Source: an uncultured Rhodobacterales bacterium (GTDB lineage: Bacteria > Pseudomonadota > Alphaproteobacteria > Rhodobacterales > Rhodobacteraceae). From it: a stretch of DNA of 31,704 nucleotides. This document shows, in pieces, positions 23,871-31,704 of the stretch. The position numbers were made by a program, and so were the translations under genes. The stretch lies in NCBI GenBank assembly GCA_937901055.1, contig CALCGO010000294.1:1-31704 (forward strand). The letters are read 5' to 3'. The stretch's first letter is position 1. Every line of letters starts with the position of its first letter. The notes beneath the pieces are model-generated. The model was not told where the DNA came from. It saw only the letters and a program-made list of their open reading frames with translations, and searched no databases.

Positions 23871-25088
23871 ATGACCAAAGCGCCCCTTAAAGCCAAAGAA
23901 CAACCCTCCTTGTCCAGCTTCAACTGGGAAGACCCGTTTTTGCTAGACGATCAGTTAACTGACGAAGAACGCATGTTGCGTGATGCGGCATCGGCTTACG
24001 CACAGGAAAAACTCGCCCCGCGCATTATCGAAGCCTATCGCGAAGAAAGCTTCGAGCCCGGCATTTTCGCCGAAATGGGCGAGATGGGCCTTTTAGGCGT
24101 AACCGTTCCCGAACAATACGGCGGCATCGGGTCAAGCTACACGGCTTACGGCCTGATTGCGCGCGAGATTGAAAAAGTCGACAGTGGCTATCGTTCCATG
24201 ATGTCGGTGCAATCCTCGCTGGTGATGTACCCGATCTACGCCTACGGTTCCGAAGAACAGCGTATGAAATACCTACCTAAACTGGCGTCCGGCGAATGGA
24301 TCGGCTGTTTTGGCCTGACGGAACCTGATGCGGGTTCTGATCCGAACGGCATGAAAACCCGTGCAACGAAGGTGCAGGGCGGATACGTTCTGAACGGCTC
24401 CAAGATGTGGATTTCAAACTCGCCAGTGGCTGATGTATTTGTCGTTTGGGCAAAATCTGACGCGCACGATGGCAAAATTCGAGGGTTCATTTTAGACAAA
24501 GGCAATAAGGGCCTGTCCGCCCCGAAAATCGGTGGGAAACTATCACTTCGCGCCTCGATCACTGGTGAAATCGTCATGGAAAATGTCGAAATCCCCGAAG
24601 ATGCGATTTTGCCAGATGTTGAAGGCTTGAAAGGCCCGTTCGGCTGTCTTAACCGCGCACGTTACGGCATCAGTTGGGGTGCACTGGGCGCTGCCGAATT
24701 CTGCTGGCGCTCCGCCCGTCAATACGGGTTGGACCGCAAACAGTTCGGCAAACCATTGGCACAAACCCAACTGTTCCAAAAGAAATTGGCCGACATGCAA
24801 ACCGAAATCACATTGGGCTTGCAAGCCAGCTTGCGCGTTGGTCGTCTGATGGATGAAGGTCGTGCTGCGCCTGAAATGATCTCTATGGTTAAACGCAACA
24901 ACTGTGGCAAATCGCTGGATATCGCACGCATGTCTCGTGATATGCACGGCGGCAACGGTATTTCCGAAGACTTCCAGATCATGCGCCACATGCTGAACCT
25001 TGAAACGGTTAACACCTACGAGGGTACGCACGACGTTCACGCGCTTATTCTGGGTCGCGCCCAAACCGGCCTTCAGGCGTTTTTCTGA
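23871..25088 (+). CDS. gcdH: Glutaryl-CoA dehydrogenase (acyl-CoA dehydrogenase family)
   Basis: A 405-aa FAD enzyme that oxidises and decarboxylates glutaryl-CoA to crotonyl-CoA in lysine/tryptophan breakdown. The N terminus FNWEDPFLLDDQLTDEERML and the internal GLTEPDAGSDPNGMKTRA are typical of this subgroup. The catalytic glutamate lies in TYEGTHDVHALILGRA near residue 383. AGGAA precedes the start. Its stop overlaps the next start as TGATG, so the glycerate kinase is translationally coupled. No glutaryl-CoA transport or CoA-transferase gene is adjacent. Confidence 0.92.
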   Translation: MTKAPLKAKEQPSLSSFNWEDPFLLDDQLTDEERMLRDAASAYAQEKLAPRIIEAYREESFEPGIFAEMGEMGLLGVTVPEQYGGIGSSYTAYGLIAREIEKVDSGYRSMMSVQSSLVMYPIYAYGSEEQRMKYLPKLASGEWIGCFGLTEPDAGSDPNGMKTRATKVQGGYVLNGSKMWISNSPVADVFVVWAKSDAHDGKIRGFILDKGNKGLSAPKIGGKLSLRASITGEIVMENVEIPEDAILPDVEGLKGPFGCLNRARYGISWGALGAAEFCWRSARQYGLDRKQFGKPLAQTQLFQKKLADMQTEITLGLQASLRVGRLMDEGRAAPEMISMVKRNNCGKSLDIARMSRDMHGGNGISEDFQIMRHMLNLETVNTYEGTHDVHALILGRAQTGLQAFF

Positions 25089-26317
25089 TGCGCCAACGGG
25101 CGGTCCGGTTGTTCGAGGCTGCGGTGAAAGCCGCCGACCCCGCGCAAGCGCTCCGCCCACATCTGGCCGATTTGCCCGAAATAGCTGGGCGATATATCCT
25201 GATCAGCATCGGCAAAGCCGCCTGTTCAATGATCGAAGAGGCAATCGCCAACCTGCCAAATGGCGCAAAATTTGAAGCGATCGCGGTTACGAATTACGAG
25301 AACGTCCGCGATATTAAGCATTGCGTTGTTATGGCCGCAGGGCATCCCGTGCCCGACGAAAGCGGAGAGACCGCTGGCCAAGCCGTCATCGAGCTGCTGC
25401 AAACGACAACGACGGACGATGTGGTATTGGCGTTGATAAGTGGCGGAGGTTCGGCCCTGCTACCAGCACCCGTTGAAGGCGTTAGCCTAACCGACAAAGC
25501 CGAGGTCAGTCGCATCTTGCTAGGTGCAGGTGTGGATATCACCGAAATGAATATGGTACGTCAGCAGTTATCGCGCCTAAAGGGTGGCGGCATGGCCGGT
25601 CTTGCCGTCCCTGCGAAATTGCACAGCTATATTCTATCCGACGTTATTGGCGACGATTTGCGCGTTATTGCCAGCGGCCCGACGGTTGCCCCGATTGCCA
25701 CACCTGCCGCTGCGTGGGAGTTGTTAACAAGCCTTAATGTGTTCGATCTGATGCCAACGTCTGTGCAAGATTACCTAAAGGTTAACGCCCCAGAGACGGA
25801 GCCAGCACGCTCGGAAAACATTCTCATCGGTTCGAACGGCCACAGCCTGCACGCTATGCAAGTGGCTTCTGGTGATGGAGCAATTGTTAGCAATTCGTTA
25901 ACCGGCGACGTCGAGGATGCTGCGAAGTTTATCATTCAATCTGCGATGCAGAACTCCGCTGAAACGCTGATTTTTGGCGGAGAAACCACGGTGACCATTC
26001 GCGGAAACGGCAAAGGCGGGCGCAATCAAGAACTAGCCCTGCGCGTCGCGATGTTGGCCGAAAATGCAGACCTTGGCGATTGGCTTTTCCTTAGTGGTGG
26101 CACGGATGGGCGCGATGGCCCGACCGATGCTGCCGGTGGAATTGTTGACAAACACACAGCGCAACGCATTCGCGATGCAGGTGAAAGCCCCGAAGCCTTG
26201 CTGGCAAATAACGACAGCTACGCCGCGCTAAAAGCCGCCGGAGATTTGCTGATGACTGGCGCGACGGGCACCAATGTCGCGGATGTTCAGGTGTTCTTGC
26301 GTTCTACCAAAGCGTAA
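25088..26317 (+). CDS. Glycerate 2-kinase (MOFRL/DUF4147 family)
   Basis: A 409-aa kinase phosphorylating D-glycerate at O2, as in the serine cycle, glyoxylate assimilation or tartrate/hydroxypyruvate use (GckA/TtuD type). Visible blocks: SIGKAACSMIEEA, GHPVPDESG, the Gly-rich LISGGGSALLPAPVEGVSL, RQQLSRLKGGG, ILSDVIGDDLRVIASGPT, and the MOFRL C-terminal domain with GRNQELALR and LSGGTDGRDGPTDAAGG. Complete. It overlaps gcdH by one base, and overlaps the convergent DUF255 gene by 14 bp at its end. Close to gcvTHP, it may serve glycine/glyoxylate-derived carbon; that is inference. Confidence 0.9.
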   Translation: MRQRAVRLFEAAVKAADPAQALRPHLADLPEIAGRYILISIGKAACSMIEEAIANLPNGAKFEAIAVTNYENVRDIKHCVVMAAGHPVPDESGETAGQAVIELLQTTTTDDVVLALISGGGSALLPAPVEGVSLTDKAEVSRILLGAGVDITEMNMVRQQLSRLKGGGMAGLAVPAKLHSYILSDVIGDDLRVIASGPTVAPIATPAAAWELLTSLNVFDLMPTSVQDYLKVNAPETEPARSENILIGSNGHSLHAMQVASGDGAIVSNSLTGDVEDAAKFIIQSAMQNSAETLIFGGETTVTIRGNGKGGRNQELALRVAMLAENADLGDWLFLSGGTDGRDGPTDAAGGIVDKHTAQRIRDAGESPEALLANNDSYAALKAAGDLLMTGATGTNVADVQVFLRSTKA

Positions 26318-28469
26318 AGCGAACCTCCTCAGGCTGCAGGCAAATTTCGTTACTACACGCCTGAATAGTTAGCACAGCGACAGCCGGAAGCGTGTCGGGA
26401 ATGGCCCCAACCAACTCCAACTCACTTTCGTATAGCGCCAGCAATTCATCATTAAACGTCAACGTCTTGAACAGCGGTTCGGGATAGGCATCAATCGAAA
26501 CACCCCCAACGGTCAAATCGGTCGGGATAAAGTAGTCCTCCAACGGTTCATGCGCGTTCACATGCCAGCCGTCCTTAACCTTGATCCCCACTGTAATAGT
26601 CCCCGCTGCCCGATCAAAATCCGCCACCACCCGCACCGCCCCACTGGCAACCGAGCGCACATTCCCCGTCGCCCCCAGCGTCAACGCTTGCGAGCCGATC
26701 AACGTGTACCCTCGAACCTCTGGCGCGGCCAACGCATTGGCCGACAGTGCCGCCGCCAGTTCCAACGCTTGTTGGGTGTAAAGCGGGGCTTCCATCCGCG
26801 TTCCCATTCCCGCCAGCAGGTTTAAAGCCAACGCGTTCCCAGAAGGAATTTCGGAATCGTCAATCGGATAGAAGGCTCCCATACCCTCGACCGTTTCAGT
26901 CATGCGATACACGCCACCTTGTTTGCCAAACCGCGTCGAAACCGCTGCTGCCATACGGTCCGCATCTGCCAACCAATCTGTACCCGACCCGTAATCATGC
27001 AACGCCAGCAACGCCAAACCCAATCCGGCGTAATCCGCCAACTGCCCATCAATCCGCGCCTTTCCGTCGATACTAACCCGTAACAGATCATCGCCAGACA
27101 GCATGTCCGACAGAATGAAGTTTGCCGCCTGCGCAGCCGCATCGTAATAAGCCGACCGATCAAACACATACCCCGCTTCGGCGAGGGTCTCGATCATCGC
27201 CGCGTTCCACGATACCAAGACTTTGCGATCCTTGAACGGCACCGGGCGTTGCAACCGCGCCATGCGCATCCGTTCCAGCAATGGATCTAGGCGGTTGAAG
27301 TCTGCCGGACCCGTCAAATGAATCGAATTGGACCCGTCGAAATTTCCGTCTTCGGTAATATTGAACGCCTCAATCACATAGGCCGCATCGGCACCCAAAA
27401 CTGCCCGAACGTCTGCCGGAGTCCACGCATAAAACACGCCTTCCTCCAGTTTGCCATCAGCATCAATCGAGTCCGCATCCTGCGCCGAATAAAACCCGCC
27501 AGCCGGATCCCGCATTTCGCGCAGCACATAATCGAAGGTCCGTTCCGCAGCGCGACGATATCGCGCCTCGCCAGTAATCGCCCATGCGCGCACCAGCAAT
27601 CGACCGATCAAAGCCTGATTATACAACATCTTTTCAAAATGCGGCACGTGCCATTCGGGATCTGTGGAATAACGATGGAAACCACCCCCGACATGGTCGT
27701 GTATACCGCCCATCAGCATTCCGTCCAGCGCACCCAAGACAGCGCCCAGCATTTCAGCATCGCCATCACGGTTCGCTTGATCCAGCAGGAACAGGAAAGT
27801 CGATTCTCGTGGGAATTTGGGTGAAACCCCAAGCCCGCCGTTGAATTCGTCAATCTCTGTTAATATTTCGTTAGCCGCCGCACGTACGGCTTCAGGCGTT
27901 AAATCCTTGGCCGCTGCGGAACTGTTCATGTAGTCGCGGATCAACGCGCTAAATTCGGCAGCATTGGCACTTAGGCCAACGCTATCCGCCCGCCACGCAT
28001 CGTTAATCTGGCGCAGAATGCTAAGGAACGTGTCAGGCGGATAATACGTGCCCGCATAAAACGGGTCAGCGTTGCTAGTTAGAAAGACCGAGTTTGGCCA
28101 GCCTCCACCACCCGTTAAGGATTGGGTAACCAACATGAATTGTTCATCAAGATCAGGACGCTGTTCGCGATCAATTTTAATGGAAACGTAATATTCATTA
28201 ATAAATGCCCCTATGGCTTTGCTCTCGAAACTCTCCTCCTCCATCACGTGACACCAATGACAGGACGAATACCCGATCGACAGGAATATCGGTTTGTTTT
28301 CGGTGCGCGCCTTTGCCAACGCCTCCTCGCCCCAAGGATACCAGTCCACTTCGTTATAAAGATGCTGTTGCAAGTAAGGGGAGTCCTGCCCCAGAAGGTG
28401 GTTCGGCTCCTGCGCCAAGGCTGTTGTTCCTATCGCCAGCGCGACCAATATCGTTGGAATAAACTTCAT
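26304..28469 (-). CDS. Exported DUF255 (YyaL-like) thioredoxin-fold protein fused to a DsbD-type domain
   Basis: A 721-aa protein. Residues 1-19 form a signal peptide ending ALAQ. An N-terminal thioredoxin-like domain follows, with the DUF255 signature NKPIFLSIGYSSCHWCHVM (CHWCH at 70-74). The middle 200-600 is an (alpha/alpha)6-barrel-like region with GGIHDHVGGGFHRYSTDPEWHVPHFEKMLYNQA, as in the SSP411/SPATA20 family. The last 100 residues (KVKDGWHVNAHEPLEDYFIP...) match a DsbD N-terminal/DsbC-corrector-type domain with a CSNEIC pair at 705-710. Typical YyaL/SPATA20 proteins are cytoplasmic and lack signal and tail, so this one probably acts in periplasmic thiol chemistry. Exact reaction unknown. 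Confidence 0.85.
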   Translation of the reverse strand: MKFIPTILVALAIGTTALAQEPNHLLGQDSPYLQQHLYNEVDWYPWGEEALAKARTENKPIFLSIGYSSCHWCHVMEEESFESKAIGAFINEYYVSIKIDREQRPDLDEQFMLVTQSLTGGGGWPNSVFLTSNADPFYAGTYYPPDTFLSILRQINDAWRADSVGLSANAAEFSALIRDYMNSSAAAKDLTPEAVRAAANEILTEIDEFNGGLGVSPKFPRESTFLFLLDQANRDGDAEMLGAVLGALDGMLMGGIHDHVGGGFHRYSTDPEWHVPHFEKMLYNQALIGRLLVRAWAITGEARYRRAAERTFDYVLREMRDPAGGFYSAQDADSIDADGKLEEGVFYAWTPADVRAVLGADAAYVIEAFNITEDGNFDGSNSIHLTGPADFNRLDPLLERMRMARLQRPVPFKDRKVLVSWNAAMIETLAEAGYVFDRSAYYDAAAQAANFILSDMLSGDDLLRVSIDGKARIDGQLADYAGLGLALLALHDYGSGTDWLADADRMAAAVSTRFGKQGGVYRMTETVEGMGAFYPIDDSEIPSGNALALNLLAGMGTRMEAPLYTQQALELAAALSANALAAPEVRGYTLIGSQALTLGATGNVRSVASGAVRVVADFDRAAGTITVGIKVKDGWHVNAHEPLEDYFIPTDLTVGGVSIDAYPEPLFKTLTFNDELLALYESELELVGAIPDTLPAVAVLTIQACSNEICLQPEEVRFTLW

Positions 28470-28565
28470 GCAAAGCGCTCCTTCACCCGCAGCATAACGC
28501 TGGACATGGACGTTCGTCGCGGCCTATCTGGCACATGCAGAACAACTTTTCGTTAGGGCCGACAT

Positions 28566-29366
28566 ATGGAAATCACTTCGAAGGGCATACAATCCGATTT
28601 CATTTTTCATAAATTTGAAGGGATTACGACTGATCTGGGCGATTGCATGTCTGTGCGAACGCCGAACAACCCTGACTACTTTTTCGGAAATTATATGTTG
28701 TACCCAACGCCACCTGCGGTAGGGGATTTCGCCCGATGGATGACACGGTTCGAGGCCGTTTTCGCACCCTATCCCGCCGTGCGTCACCACACGTTCCAAT
28801 GGCTGCCGAGTGACGCGCCGGACCCCGCCGCGCTTGAAGAATTCAAACAGGCCGGGTTTACGATTGATGAAACCTCGGTTCTGGCCACGCGATCCGTTCA
28901 CAGCGACAAACCCGCACCTGACGGCGTGGACTTCCGCGAAATTCGCACGGATGCCGAGTGGCTGGCCGTGATCGACGCCCAAACCCGCGATGGTTTTCCG
29001 CAAATCCCGCTGGAAGAGTACCGCCGCTATAAAGAGGCGATATTTGCAAATTATCGCAAGATGTCCGAACAAGGTCTCGGCGATTGGTGGGGTGCGTTTA
29101 AAGGCAATGAACTGGTTGCTGATCTGGGTCTGTTTTTTGACGAAGACGTAGGGCGCTTCCAATCCGTCGAAACCGCGCCAGAACATCGGCGCCAAGGTAT
29201 TTGCCGTGCGATGGTTGCCCACGTTTCCAACCACGGGTTGGCAGCGCATCCGGATATCACGTTGGTAATGCACGCCGACGCGCACGACGTTGCACGCGGG
29301 ATTTATTGCAGTGTCGGGTTTGGGGAAATCGAGGTAATACACGCAGCGTACCGCCCACCCGTGTAA
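28566..29366 (+). CDS. GNAT-family N-acetyltransferase
   Basis: A 266-aa cytoplasmic acyltransferase. The acetyl-CoA binding motif A is visible in the C-terminal half, SVETAPEHRRQGICRAMVAHV (R-R-Q-G-I-C near residue 206), preceded by a beta-strand VADLGLFFDED and followed by the C-terminal GIYCSVGFGEIEV. The N-terminal half (DCMSVRTPNNPDYFFGNYMLY) looks like a second, degenerate GNAT repeat, so the protein may be a double-GNAT. Substrate unknown. It is divergent from the DUF255 gene, with about 96 bp between them, and stands alone. Confidence 0.82.
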   Translation: MEITSKGIQSDFIFHKFEGITTDLGDCMSVRTPNNPDYFFGNYMLYPTPPAVGDFARWMTRFEAVFAPYPAVRHHTFQWLPSDAPDPAALEEFKQAGFTIDETSVLATRSVHSDKPAPDGVDFREIRTDAEWLAVIDAQTRDGFPQIPLEEYRRYKEAIFANYRKMSEQGLGDWWGAFKGNELVADLGLFFDEDVGRFQSVETAPEHRRQGICRAMVAHVSNHGLAAHPDITLVMHADAHDVARGIYCSVGFGEIEVIHAAYRPPV

Positions 29367-29838
29367 ATCCACACCATTTATTAACCATTATCGCGTATAA
29401 GATTTGATACTGAGCGAGGCGGACTAACAACCCGTAGGTTTATCGCGCTAAAGCATTTCGAATACAGTTGCGTTTTCCGCAACACGCAGACCCTAAACTG
29501 CCCATCCGTTGCACCGGCTTTCAACCGGTTATGTCAGCAACAGCTTGGGGATGGGTATTTAGCGCGATACGCCTGACCTCGGTCAGAACAGGATGGTTTT
29601 TAAACCGGATCGTCCGAATTCATGGCCAAACTGGCCTCCCCGAGACATTTCAGACGTAAAGGCGCGGGTTTCACCCGAACGTCGGTTTTGCCGTGCCAAA
29701 TTGGTGCAGTTGGGCTGAATTCTATTTGGGCACTGACCGTTGACCATGCGGACGAAGCTGCCATCGGTGTCGAACAGTTCTTCCGAATTCGATTAGACTT
29801 CAATAAGGTGAAGAAAACCATTTTGCGAGGGAAACACT
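29367..29838. other. 472-bp stretch without a recognisable gene
   Basis: No supported coding region lies here. The first half holds the folded element at 29441-29569 and a small hairpin CTGAC-CTCG-GTCAG at 29573-29586. The second half has overlapping open frames on both strands (29622-30026 + and 29600-29821 -); neither resembles a family I know. The + one runs into ydcZ in the wrong frame. A TATAAG at 29396 could be a -10. Confidence 0.6.
29441..29569 (+). ncRNA. Candidate structured RNA or palindromic element with nested stems
   Basis: Perfect 12-bp terminal arms TATCGCGCTAAA / TTTAGCGCGATA enclose two further hairpins. One is GTTGCG-TTTTC-CGCAAC at 29467-29483. The other, at 29501-29555, has three stacked stems: CCCATCC/GGATGGG, GTTGC/GCAAC and ACCGG/CCGGT. 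Together they draw a three-way junction. I do not recognise a known RNA family. Strand is not determined by the sequence; + is given because the next gene (ydcZ-like) is +, although 269 bp separate them. Confidence 0.5.
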
Positions 29839-30276
29839 ATGCTGGAAACACTATTGATCGCAGGCATCGGCCTTATTGGGGGAATCGCTGTCGGTGTTCA
29901 AGCACCCATTGCTGGAGCAATGGGGCATCGAGTGGGCGGAGCAGCTGGAAGTCTAATTGTCCATGTGAGTGGAGCGGCTGCCTCACTTGTGCTGTTAATC
30001 TCTCGAGGCGGGGAAAACATAAATGAGTGGCGCAGTCTACCTTGGTATATGCTCGGGAGTGGCGTCTTTGGACTAGTTCTATACTTGTCGATTAGTCAAA
30101 CCATCCCGAAAATGGGCGCAACTTCTGCTATCACGCTAATTGTAGTGGGTCAGCTCCTGGCAGGAATGGTAATCGATCATTTTGGACTTTTCGATGTGGC
30201 CGCACGAAGTATTGACTTAACCCGACTTTTGGCATGTGCACTGCTTTTGGTCGGAGCGTATCTGATGCTTCGTTGA
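29839..30276 (+). CDS. YdcZ-type small DMT-superfamily membrane transporter
   Basis: A 145-aa protein with about five membrane helices and almost no loops. GGIAVGVQAPIAGAMGHRVGG in the first helices and ATSAITLIVVGQLLAGMVIDHFG in the fourth are typical of the DUF606/YdcZ family of the drug/metabolite transporter superfamily. Substrate is unknown. GAGGG lies eight bases before the start. Codon use (AGT, GGA, CGA, CTA, ATT) differs from flanking genes that prefer GGC and CGC, which hints at later acquisition. It stands between non-coding stretches, unlike the compact surroundings. Confidence 0.85.
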   Translation: MLETLLIAGIGLIGGIAVGVQAPIAGAMGHRVGGAAGSLIVHVSGAAASLVLLISRGGENINEWRSLPWYMLGSGVFGLVLYLSISQTIPKMGATSAITLIVVGQLLAGMVIDHFGLFDVAARSIDLTRLLACALLLVGAYLMLR

Positions 30277-30300
30277 AGGAGCAGTTGGACAACATTGACG

Positions 30301-30365
30301 TGCGCTTTGGGCTCGAAGCAGCCGTTTCTTCCGAGAGTTTTGATGGCGGCTGCGACTAAAGCGCA
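30301..30365. repeat. Two-tier inverted repeat between ydcZ-like gene and gshB
   Basis: Outer arms TGCGCTTT / AAAGCGCA (30301-30308, 30358-30365) and inner arms GCAGCCG / CGGCTGC (30318-30324, 30347-30353) form a long interrupted hairpin that includes the gshB stop codon. There is no T-run on either strand, so a classical terminator is not supported. Confidence 0.45.
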
Positions 30366-31300
30366 ATCCGCCCCTCAATCGCGTCCCAAATCATTGCGGA
30401 TACGTTAATTCCGTCAAACCGATCCAGCTCCATAATCCCCGTCGGCGAGGTCACGTTAATCTCGGTCAAATTGCCGCCAATCACGTCGATTCCAACGAAA
30501 ATCTGACCCTTTTCACGCAACAATGGGCCGATGCGCTCGCAAATCTCCAAATCTCGCGCTGTCATCTCTACCTTCTCCGGCCGTCCACCGACGTGCATGT
30601 TGGAGCGCGTTTCGCCCTTTGCTGGAACGCGGTTGATCGCGCCAACTCCAACGCCGTCAATCAGGATCACCCGTTTATCGCCAGCTGCCACATCCGGCAG
30701 AAATTTCTGGGCGATCAGGGGCTCGTTATTCATGCCCGTAAACAGTTCGTGCAGCGAATTTAGGTTGCGATCATCCGGTGTCAGGCGGAACACGCCAGCC
30801 CCGCCGTTGCCATACAAAGGTTTCAGAATGATGTCGTGATACTTGTCCTTGAACGCCTTCAACGTATCAAGGTCACGCGCGATTGTTGTCGGCGGAATAA
30901 GGTCAGGAAATTCCAGCATAAGCAGTTTTTCGGGGTAGTTCCGCACCCAGAACGGGTCGTTCACGACCAGCGTTTCGGGGTGGATTAAATCCAGCAAATG
31001 GGTGCTGGTGATATAGCCCATGTCGAACGGCGGGTCTTGGCGCAGCCAGACGACATCCCAATCGGCAAGATCAATCTCTTGTTCCTCGCCCAGCGTGAAA
31101 TGATTGCCCTTTTCGCGGCGCACTGTTACCGGCCATCCGCGCGCGGTTACGCGACCTTCTTGATAGGCCAGCTTGTCGGGCGTGTAGTAGAACAGCTCGT
31201 GCCCACGCGCTTGCGCTTCCTCGGCAATCCGGAAACTGCTGTCCCCGTCGATGTTCACATCTTCAATAGGGTCCATCTGGAAAGCAATTTTAAGGGACAT
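30356..31300 (-). CDS. gshB: Glutathione synthetase
   Basis: A 314-aa ATP-grasp enzyme that joins gamma-glutamylcysteine and glycine. The N terminus KIAFQMDPIEDVNIDGDSS is typical of GshB; WLRQDPPFDMGYI, the ATP-site KPLYGNGGAGVFRL and the C-terminal GGNLTEINVTSPTG are all intact. AGGAA lies eight bases before the start. It follows yraN by 57 bp on the same strand, a pairing common in Rhodobacterales. Glutathione is also a sulfane-sulfur acceptor, which may matter in a sulfur oxidiser, but this is a housekeeping gene. Confidence 0.96.
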   Translation of the reverse strand: MSLKIAFQMDPIEDVNIDGDSSFRIAEEAQARGHELFYYTPDKLAYQEGRVTARGWPVTVRREKGNHFTLGEEQEIDLADWDVVWLRQDPPFDMGYITSTHLLDLIHPETLVVNDPFWVRNYPEKLLMLEFPDLIPPTTIARDLDTLKAFKDKYHDIILKPLYGNGGAGVFRLTPDDRNLNSLHELFTGMNNEPLIAQKFLPDVAAGDKRVILIDGVGVGAINRVPAKGETRSNMHVGGRPEKVEMTARDLEICERIGPLLREKGQIFVGIDVIGGNLTEINVTSPTGIMELDRFDGINVSAMIWDAIEGRIAL

Positions 31301-31357
31301 GAGCGAATTCCTTTGTTGTTTATACTGACTTGGACCACTGACGGGCGGGATTCAACC

Positions 31358-31704
31358 CTACCAACCCACCGCCAGCGCATTTTCCAGAATTTCCGTTCCG
31401 CCCTGTCGGTCCACCAAGACCATATCAAAGCGCGTTTCGGCGTTCAGCCCCGCACCACTTTCGGCAAGATAAAGCTGCGCGACGTTGAACATACGTTCCA
31501 TTTGTTTGGTCGATAGGGAAAAGGCGGCGGCATCCAGTGTTTTGCGTGCCTTAACTTCTACAAACACGATCCGCCCGCCAAGCGATACGATCAAATCAAT
31601 CTCGCCCGAACGCCTTTTCCAGCGGCGTTCCAGAACGCGGCCTTGTTGCGCCTCGTATAGCCGAACCGCAATATCTTCGGCAGCAAGACCGTTGTGATAG
31701 GCCG
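31358..31704 (-). CDS. yraN: YraN/UPF0102 nuclease-like protein (5' end cut by window)
   Basis: The frame is open to the window edge on the - strand, so the N terminus is missing. The visible part begins AYHNGLAAEDIAVRLYEAQQ, continues with RVLERRWKRRSGEIDLIV, and has the restriction-endonuclease-like core GEIDLI...IVFVEVKAR, in which the Glu, Asp and the E-x-K form the family's putative metal site. An internal ATG at 31594 should not be taken as the start because it falls after the conserved GEIDLI. About 115 residues are present, nearly the usual 120. The biological role of the family is not settled. gshB follows in the same direction. Confidence 0.9.
   Translation of the reverse strand, partial: AYHNGLAAEDIAVRLYEAQQGRVLERRWKRRSGEIDLIVSLGGRIVFVEVKARKTLDAAAFSLSTKQMERMFNVAQLYLAESGAGLNAETRFDMVLVDRQGGTEILENALAVGW

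Noticed and set aside
29441..29569. Miniature transposable element (MITE)
   Set aside because: The terminal arms are perfect, but no flanking target duplication and no second copy in the window were seen; kept as a structured element instead.
29441..29569. tmRNA, RNase P RNA, SRP RNA or 6S RNA
   Set aside because: None of the conserved sequence blocks of these RNAs could be found in or around the element.
29600..30026. Overlapping open frames on both strands before and within the ydcZ-like gene
   Set aside because: No recognisable domain; the + frame runs into ydcZ out of frame, where ydcZ is clearly the real gene.
1..31704. tRNA, rRNA, CRISPR, insertion sequence or prophage genes
   Set aside because: None seen on reading; no spaced direct repeats, no transposase or integrase motifs.

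Overview
The window reads as chromosome of an alphaproteobacterium, most likely a Rhodobacterales member. This is inferred from gene style (yraN-gshB pair, cobalamin riboswitch with cbtB-cbtA, an SqrR-type regulator, an FnrL-like box, gcvTHP) and moderate GC; no rRNA or ribosomal protein gene is present to settle it. The left end carries the membrane and electron-transfer half of a reverse dissimilatory sulfite reductase (rDsr) cluster, so the organism is probably a chemo- or phototrophic sulfur oxidiser.

Region 1 (1-9039, + strand) is one tightly packed operon: dsrM (cut by the left edge), dsrK, dsrL, dsrJ, dsrO, dsrP, a TrpD2-like gene and dsrN. Spacings are 17 bp or less and three junctions are ATGA overlaps. 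DsrMKJOP is the transmembrane redox complex, DsrL passes electrons from the sulfite reductase to NAD(P)+ and DsrN makes siroheme amide. dsrAB, dsrEFH and dsrC are expected to the left of the window. dsrL marks the oxidative form of the pathway.

Region 2 (9027-12798) is a sulfur-handling block. A dsrE2-tusA operon (- strand) diverges from an SqrR/BigR-type persulfide-sensing repressor (+), followed by a YeeE/YedE sulfur-compound permease and, convergently, mrp (Fe-S carrier). Two related operator-like palindromes lie between dsrE2 and the repressor gene. A third overlaps the -10 of the mrp promoter, suggesting one sulfide/persulfide regulon.

Region 3 (12885-15502) holds a cobalamin riboswitch controlling cbtB-cbtA (cobalt uptake), a lipoprotein EEP-family hydrolase and a cytochrome c2-type gene. 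A textbook FNR-type site lies between that cytochrome gene and a divergent phosphohexomutase.

Region 4 (15672-28469) is general metabolism: phosphomannomutase/phosphoglucomutase, a DadA-like FAD oxidoreductase, a variant metallo-beta-lactamase-fold protein, the glycine cleavage operon gcvT-gcvH-gcvP, glutaryl-CoA dehydrogenase coupled to glycerate 2-kinase, and a large exported DUF255 thioredoxin-fold protein fused to a DsbD-like domain.

Region 5 (28566-31704) has a GNAT acetyltransferase, a 472-bp non-coding gap with a strongly foldable 129-nt element, a YdcZ-type small transporter of different codon style, gshB, and a yraN gene cut by the right edge.

The items most worth checking are: a DsrJ with no cysteine outside its three haem motifs, so the family's His/Cys haem seems altered; the proposed persulfide regulon reaching mrp; the structured element at 29441-29569; and the TrpD2-like gene inside the dsr operon. 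I saw no tRNA, rRNA, CRISPR array, insertion sequence or prophage gene.
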